A DNA stretch of 9,251 bases from Methanosarcinaceae archaeon (GTDB lineage: Archaea > Halobacteriota > Methanosarcinia > Methanosarcinales > Methanosarcinaceae). Location of the stretch: positions 1 through 9,251 of the forward strand of contig JAGAEB010000001.1 in the NCBI GenBank assembly GCA_017613335.1. The letters are read 5' to 3'. A program made the position numbers and the translations under genes. The notes beneath the pieces are model-generated. The model did no database searches. It was not told the origin of the DNA and saw nothing but the letters and a program-made list of their open reading frames with translations. Below, piece by piece: positions 7,701-9,251 of the stretch (positions are counted from its first letter, which is position 1; each line of letters begins with the position of its first letter).

Positions 7701-9021
7701 ATTCCTGGAAAAATGCGCCGGAACAGAACCTGATCCGTCCTGTCTTTCTCAAAGCGTTCCCCCTCTTTCTCCGGAAGAGGAAAGAGACGGAAAAGAAATG
7801 ATCATTGAAAAAGTCCGCACTGTCATCCGTCGCAACGCAATGACGAACGGCGGCCTGTCATCAGAACCTGTCTCATACAGCTCCATCGCCGGAAACGGGC
7901 ATCTGAAACGCAAAGCCGGATCCGTTTACGGATCCGGATATGATCTCAGATATGAACCCGACAGCGAAATACCTGAAGACAGCGACGATGAGATCATCAT
8001 CAGAGCGGACGATCCCGGCTTCCGGACCGTTCCGGACGATCCGGTCAGTTCTGACAGAGGCGATGCCGGATCATTCATTTCCTCAGGATCGCCCGTTTCC
8101 GCCGTATCTTCCGTTTCTTCTGTATCTCCCGTTTCCTCTGCATCTTCCGTTTCTTCTGTATCTCCCGTTTGCCCGGGATCAGATGATCCGGACTATCCTG
8201 CCGGAAAAGATTTCGGCAACGCGATCCATGAAGTCATGGCCTCTCTTCGTTTTTCCGAGGCATCCGATCCTGAAAACAAAACGGAGGCAGATCGCATCCG
8301 GGATCTGATCGCCTTCAGATTTTCGGAATGGGGACTCTTCAGGAACAGAAGTCCCGACAACATCCGTGATATCACGGAAAAGACGCTTGATGTCATCCGC
8401 GAAACGCTCGGCGCGCGTCTGCCGAAGCTGTGGCAGGCAGATCCTTCCGTTACATTCATTCTCGGCAGCATTCCTGACGAAGACCGCATCTCAGAAATGT
8501 CTTTCAATATGAGTCTTTTAAGAAACACTGCCGGCGGGTCGTCCCTGTGTCCCGGAAAAGCGCCGACATGGTTTTTCAGAGGATCCCCCGATCTTGTTTT
8601 CAGGATCGACGGGCGTTACTGTATCATTGACTGGAAAGGAAACAGGATCGGCGATTATTCCGAAGCAGGCATCCGCGCCTCCATGGAACGGAGTTTTTAC
8701 TTTATCCAGCAGACACTTTACAGCTTTTTCCTCATCGAATGGCTGGCATCTGTCCGCGGCATCAGAGACGACGACGGCAAAAGAAAGATCTATGATGAAG
8801 AATTCGGCGCCGTCTGCTATTGCTATCTGCGCGGCACAAAAAGCGGTACATCCTGCGGCTTTTCATGCCGGCGTTACAGCAGTTATGACGAACTCAGAGA
8901 CGAATTCAGAAAAGAAGTGCAGAGCCGTTTGTCAGACCCTGCCTGCCTGTCAGATCCGGGCTTCCTGTCCGGCCGCGATCACGAAGAAATAAAAGAAAAC
9001 AATGAAGAGGTCAGACCATGA
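4738..9021 (+). CDS. recB: RecBCD (exonuclease V) beta subunit RecB
   Basis: RecB is the 3'-5' SF1A (UvrD-like) helicase and sole nuclease of RecBCD. At 1427 residues it is longer than E. coli RecB (1180). Motifs in order: Walker A EASAGTGKT (26-34, Lys33); Ia VTFTNKAAGEL (66-76); FTFHSFC; TYDDLI (396-401); Walker B IIDEFQDT (427-434, Asp429, Glu430); III VVGDPKQAIYSFRGAD (456-471); IV LSGNFRSS (493-500); V MTIHRSKGLEFPVV (821-834); VI RLFYVAMTRAR (929-939, Arg937). The C-terminal nuclease domain has NAIHE (His1164), PDLVF (Asp1285) and IIDWKGN (Asp1298, Lys1300), then YFIQQTLYSF. These match His956, Asp1067, Asp1080 and Lys1082 of E. coli, so helicase and nuclease should both work. ATG 4738 is chosen over GTG 4732 because AAGGT at 4724-4728 is 9 bases away; GTG would have only 3. 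Low-complexity inserts lie at residues 316-335, 852-903 and about 1118-1145. Confidence 0.96.
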   Translation: MVREIFDVSRLGEEPGDFFLRSASIEASAGTGKTYAVENIVKYLIMNDGRGLAGGKTVSLSEILIVTFTNKAAGELRSRIRSTLTGLLRDRTAGNGNDTTSDTGNQNELSEEKMKRIENALSEIDNAPIFTFHSFCSHVLSLYGFEAGIPDGFTLVNNDSLMKIIERRCRDVWAYDPFFCRMITECGTDSPDKIILDVFSIAEKYNPVTMRLIPSGGGPGTFEEMKDILQSSRGSLLIAAAGKFIRDLKRECAGTPPDLVLFRKMLVSPEEILKRADDPDTVSGKNRDPGEKLIKGYGEAALKQDIETLSGLSPAGSGAGSDAGSDAGSGSGSDAGIPDTEKCIRCVEALYSLNNKTEKDFRKDFFGRLMQEFCLREVPVVYREWQSYKSRNLYGTYDDLIGNVYRSCRNDPSALLEKLRRKYRYGIIDEFQDTNVFQWGIFRRIFLDAPDHCIYVVGDPKQAIYSFRGADAAVYRSACREIEEKTGYEGYRLSGNFRSSEPMINGANIMFSVSAGTAGPGRFSGEDSFRLFGSSDVPFSPSGYGRKGLSLKPLLNGEEVPPFIVGDSGQTAGQYAHFCAGLIRHIVGKVMIPDKKDRSGNAMRPLRYSDIAVLTRTHAEAEVFKRAFSSGQSVRHHVPPSAISAGRSSPADAVPYTSDREDTLFDGSECAAWAVLLRAVCARGDLSSGIKLRRAALITPFFGKTLNEARRFDFDDRSDPFAIDMSEYRKAADGQQWARLIRLIFTRSGIEKRLLEQGDRAGFAAYRQIADYIAECLCTRGMSPEKTAGHLDAIRNGTETPFSEDDRCIGKESGRDSVRIMTIHRSKGLEFPVVILGGGIAGFKHHKPYIFSAGSSSGDNSGCPSGFNSSLPSSGGGSDTGSFSPDTAFSDPDASGDVCGNGGFLVRGISYDERFKDVSKNEILMEWYRLFYVAMTRARFLMILPRYLEKPRSVNPSKEFLCQSVDRFLMNSDGLPEKMSLSDEALATFLEKCAGTEPDPSCLSQSVPPLSPEEERDGKEMIIEKVRTVIRRNAMTNGGLSSEPVSYSSIAGNGHLKRKAGSVYGSGYDLRYEPDSEIPEDSDDEIIIRADDPGFRTVPDDPVSSDRGDAGSFISSGSPVSAVSSVSSVSPVSSASSVSSVSPVCPGSDDPDYPAGKDFGNAIHEVMASLRFSEASDPENKTEADRIRDLIAFRFSEWGLFRNRSPDNIRDITEKTLDVIRETLGARLPKLWQADPSVTFILGSIPDEDRISEMSFNMSLLRNTAGGSSLCPGKAPTWFFRGSPDLVFRIDGRYCIIDWKGNRIGDYSEAGIRASMERSFYFIQQTLYSFFLIEWLASVRGIRDDDGKRKIYDEEFGAVCYCYLRGTKSGTSCGFSCRRYSSYDELRDEFRKEVQSRLSDPACLSDPGFLSGRDHEEIKENNEEVRP
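5683..5742 (+). repeat. 12-bp coding tandem repeat in recB (Gly-Ser-x-x)
   Basis: Five 12-bp units, each beginning GGATCA, encode GSGA, GSDA, GSDA, GSGS and GSDA (residues 316-335). The insert follows ETLSGLSPA and precedes KCIRCVEALY, within the 1B region before TYDDLI. Each unit carries a GATC site. A flexible Gly-Ser linker is the likely protein consequence. Confidence 0.93.
7291..7444 (+). repeat. Ser/Gly/Pro-rich low-complexity insert between recB helicase motifs V and VI
   Basis: Residues 852-903 are rich in Ser, Gly, Asp, Pro and Asn, with no exact repeat unit. They come after motif V (MTIHRSKGLEFPVV, ending at residue 834) and before motif VI (RLFYVAMTRAR, 929-939). Bacterial RecB also has a loop here, but by my recollection of the E. 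coli sequence it is some 40 residues shorter. No motif residue is interrupted. Confidence 0.75.
8104..8175 (+). repeat. 36-bp coding duplication (Val-Ser-rich linker) in recB
   Basis: A 36-bp unit occurs twice in tandem (8104-8139, 8140-8175), with differences at the ends, encoding VSSVSSVSPVSS and ASSVSSVSPVCP. It forms the core of a Ser/Val/Pro tract (residues about 1118-1145) in the linker between the helicase part and the nuclease domain that starts near FGNAIHE. E. coli RecB has a flexible tether in the same place, so expansion here lengthens the tether. Confidence 0.88.
9007..9011 (+). promoter_or_regulatory. Shine-Dalgarno site for recD inside the recB 3' end
   Basis: GAGGT lies 6 bases before the recD ATG at 9018, within the last recB codons. 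It is the strongest such site in the operon and supports ATG 9018 over the internal ATG at 9060. Confidence 0.7.
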
Positions 9022-9251
9022 ATGAGCTGTCAGCAGTATCCCGGAAAAGATCTTCCGGGATGTCCGGCACGGCGTCCGCCGGAGCATATGACGCGGTCCG
9101 TTCAGCGACCCTGACGGATATTGACCGCCGCCTCCTGAAACTTTTCGTAACGTTTGAACCGTCCCTTTCCGAAGATGCGCAGAATCTGATCGCGCTCCTT
9201 CTGGCCTGCTGCAGTCAGGGCGATACAAGGATCCGTCTCAATGAAGGATAC
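9018..9251 (+). CDS. recD: RecBCD (exonuclease V) alpha subunit RecD, N-terminal fragment (cut by window end)
   Basis: Only the first 78 residues are present and the frame is still open at 9251. RecD is the 5'-3' SF1B helicase of RecBCD; its ATPase motifs would lie beyond the window. The segment from IDRRLLKLF to ACCSQGDTRIRL resembles the small N-terminal RecD domain that binds RecC: a helical stretch, then 'L...L..G.t.i.l'. The call rests mainly on position, since recC-recB-recD order with overlapping genes is common in bacteria. Start and stop overlap as ATGA (9018-9021), implying coupled translation. The first 28 or so residues are a Ser/Gly/Ala-rich, Arg/Lys-containing leader that looks disordered; a later start at ATG 9060 would remove half of it but lacks a good Shine-Dalgarno site. 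Confidence 0.85.
   Translation, partial: MNELSAVSRKRSSGMSGTASAGAYDAVRSATLTDIDRRLLKLFVTFEPSLSEDAQNLIALLLACCSQGDTRIRLNEGY

Noticed and set aside
776..9021. Broken or phase-variable recC/recB through repeat slippage
   Set aside because: The exact tandem repeat units in these genes are multiples of 3 bp and both genes are open from start to stop, so copy-number change would alter length but not frame.
1..9251. E. coli Chi octamers (GCTGGTGG) as evidence for Chi recognition
   Set aside because: I noticed none on either strand, and Chi sequences differ between species, so nothing follows about Chi in this organism.

Overview
The window looks archaeal, most likely from a methanogen or another tetrahydromethanopterin-using euryarchaeote of medium GC. 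The evidence is a complete gene of the archaeal MptD (dihydroneopterin aldolase) family, a good archaeal TATA box about 45 bp upstream of its start, Shine-Dalgarno sites of the GGTGA/GAGGT type, and T-tracts after the gene where archaeal termination would be expected. A member of the Methanomicrobiales would fit the composition, but that is a guess.

Layout, all genes on the + strand. Bases 1-100 are a perfect 12-bp tandem array (eight copies plus a partial one), either the 3' end of an upstream gene or a non-coding array. A TATA-like promoter follows, then mptD (190-552) and a strong hairpin followed by T-tracts. A 223-bp spacer (553-775) holds the probable promoter and leader of the next unit: an inverted repeat overlapping a TATA-like sequence, a small GC-rich hairpin and a Shine-Dalgarno site. 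The rest is a tightly packed recC-recB-recD operon: recC (776-4735), recB (4738-9021, two bases after the recC stop) and the first 78 codons of recD (from 9018, overlapping recB by ATGA), cut by the window end.

The three operon genes encode the RecBCD (exonuclease V) helicase-nuclease. RecB supplies a helicase motor and the only nuclease site, RecC is the inactivated-helicase scaffold, and RecD is the second motor. All helicase motifs and the nuclease residues of RecB look intact, so the complex is predicted to be active. Archaea normally resect DNA ends with Mre11-Rad50 and HerA-NurA, so a complete RecBCD operon beside mptD suggests a gene set acquired from bacteria.

The most unusual property is the set of in-frame low-complexity tracts in RecC (four) and RecB (three). 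Several are tandem DNA repeats with 12-, 18-, 24- or 36-bp units. They lie between recognisable conserved blocks, never inside a motif, and account for much of the extra length of these proteins over their E. coli counterparts. Together with the 12-bp array at the start they suggest a genome prone to in-frame microsatellite or minisatellite expansion.
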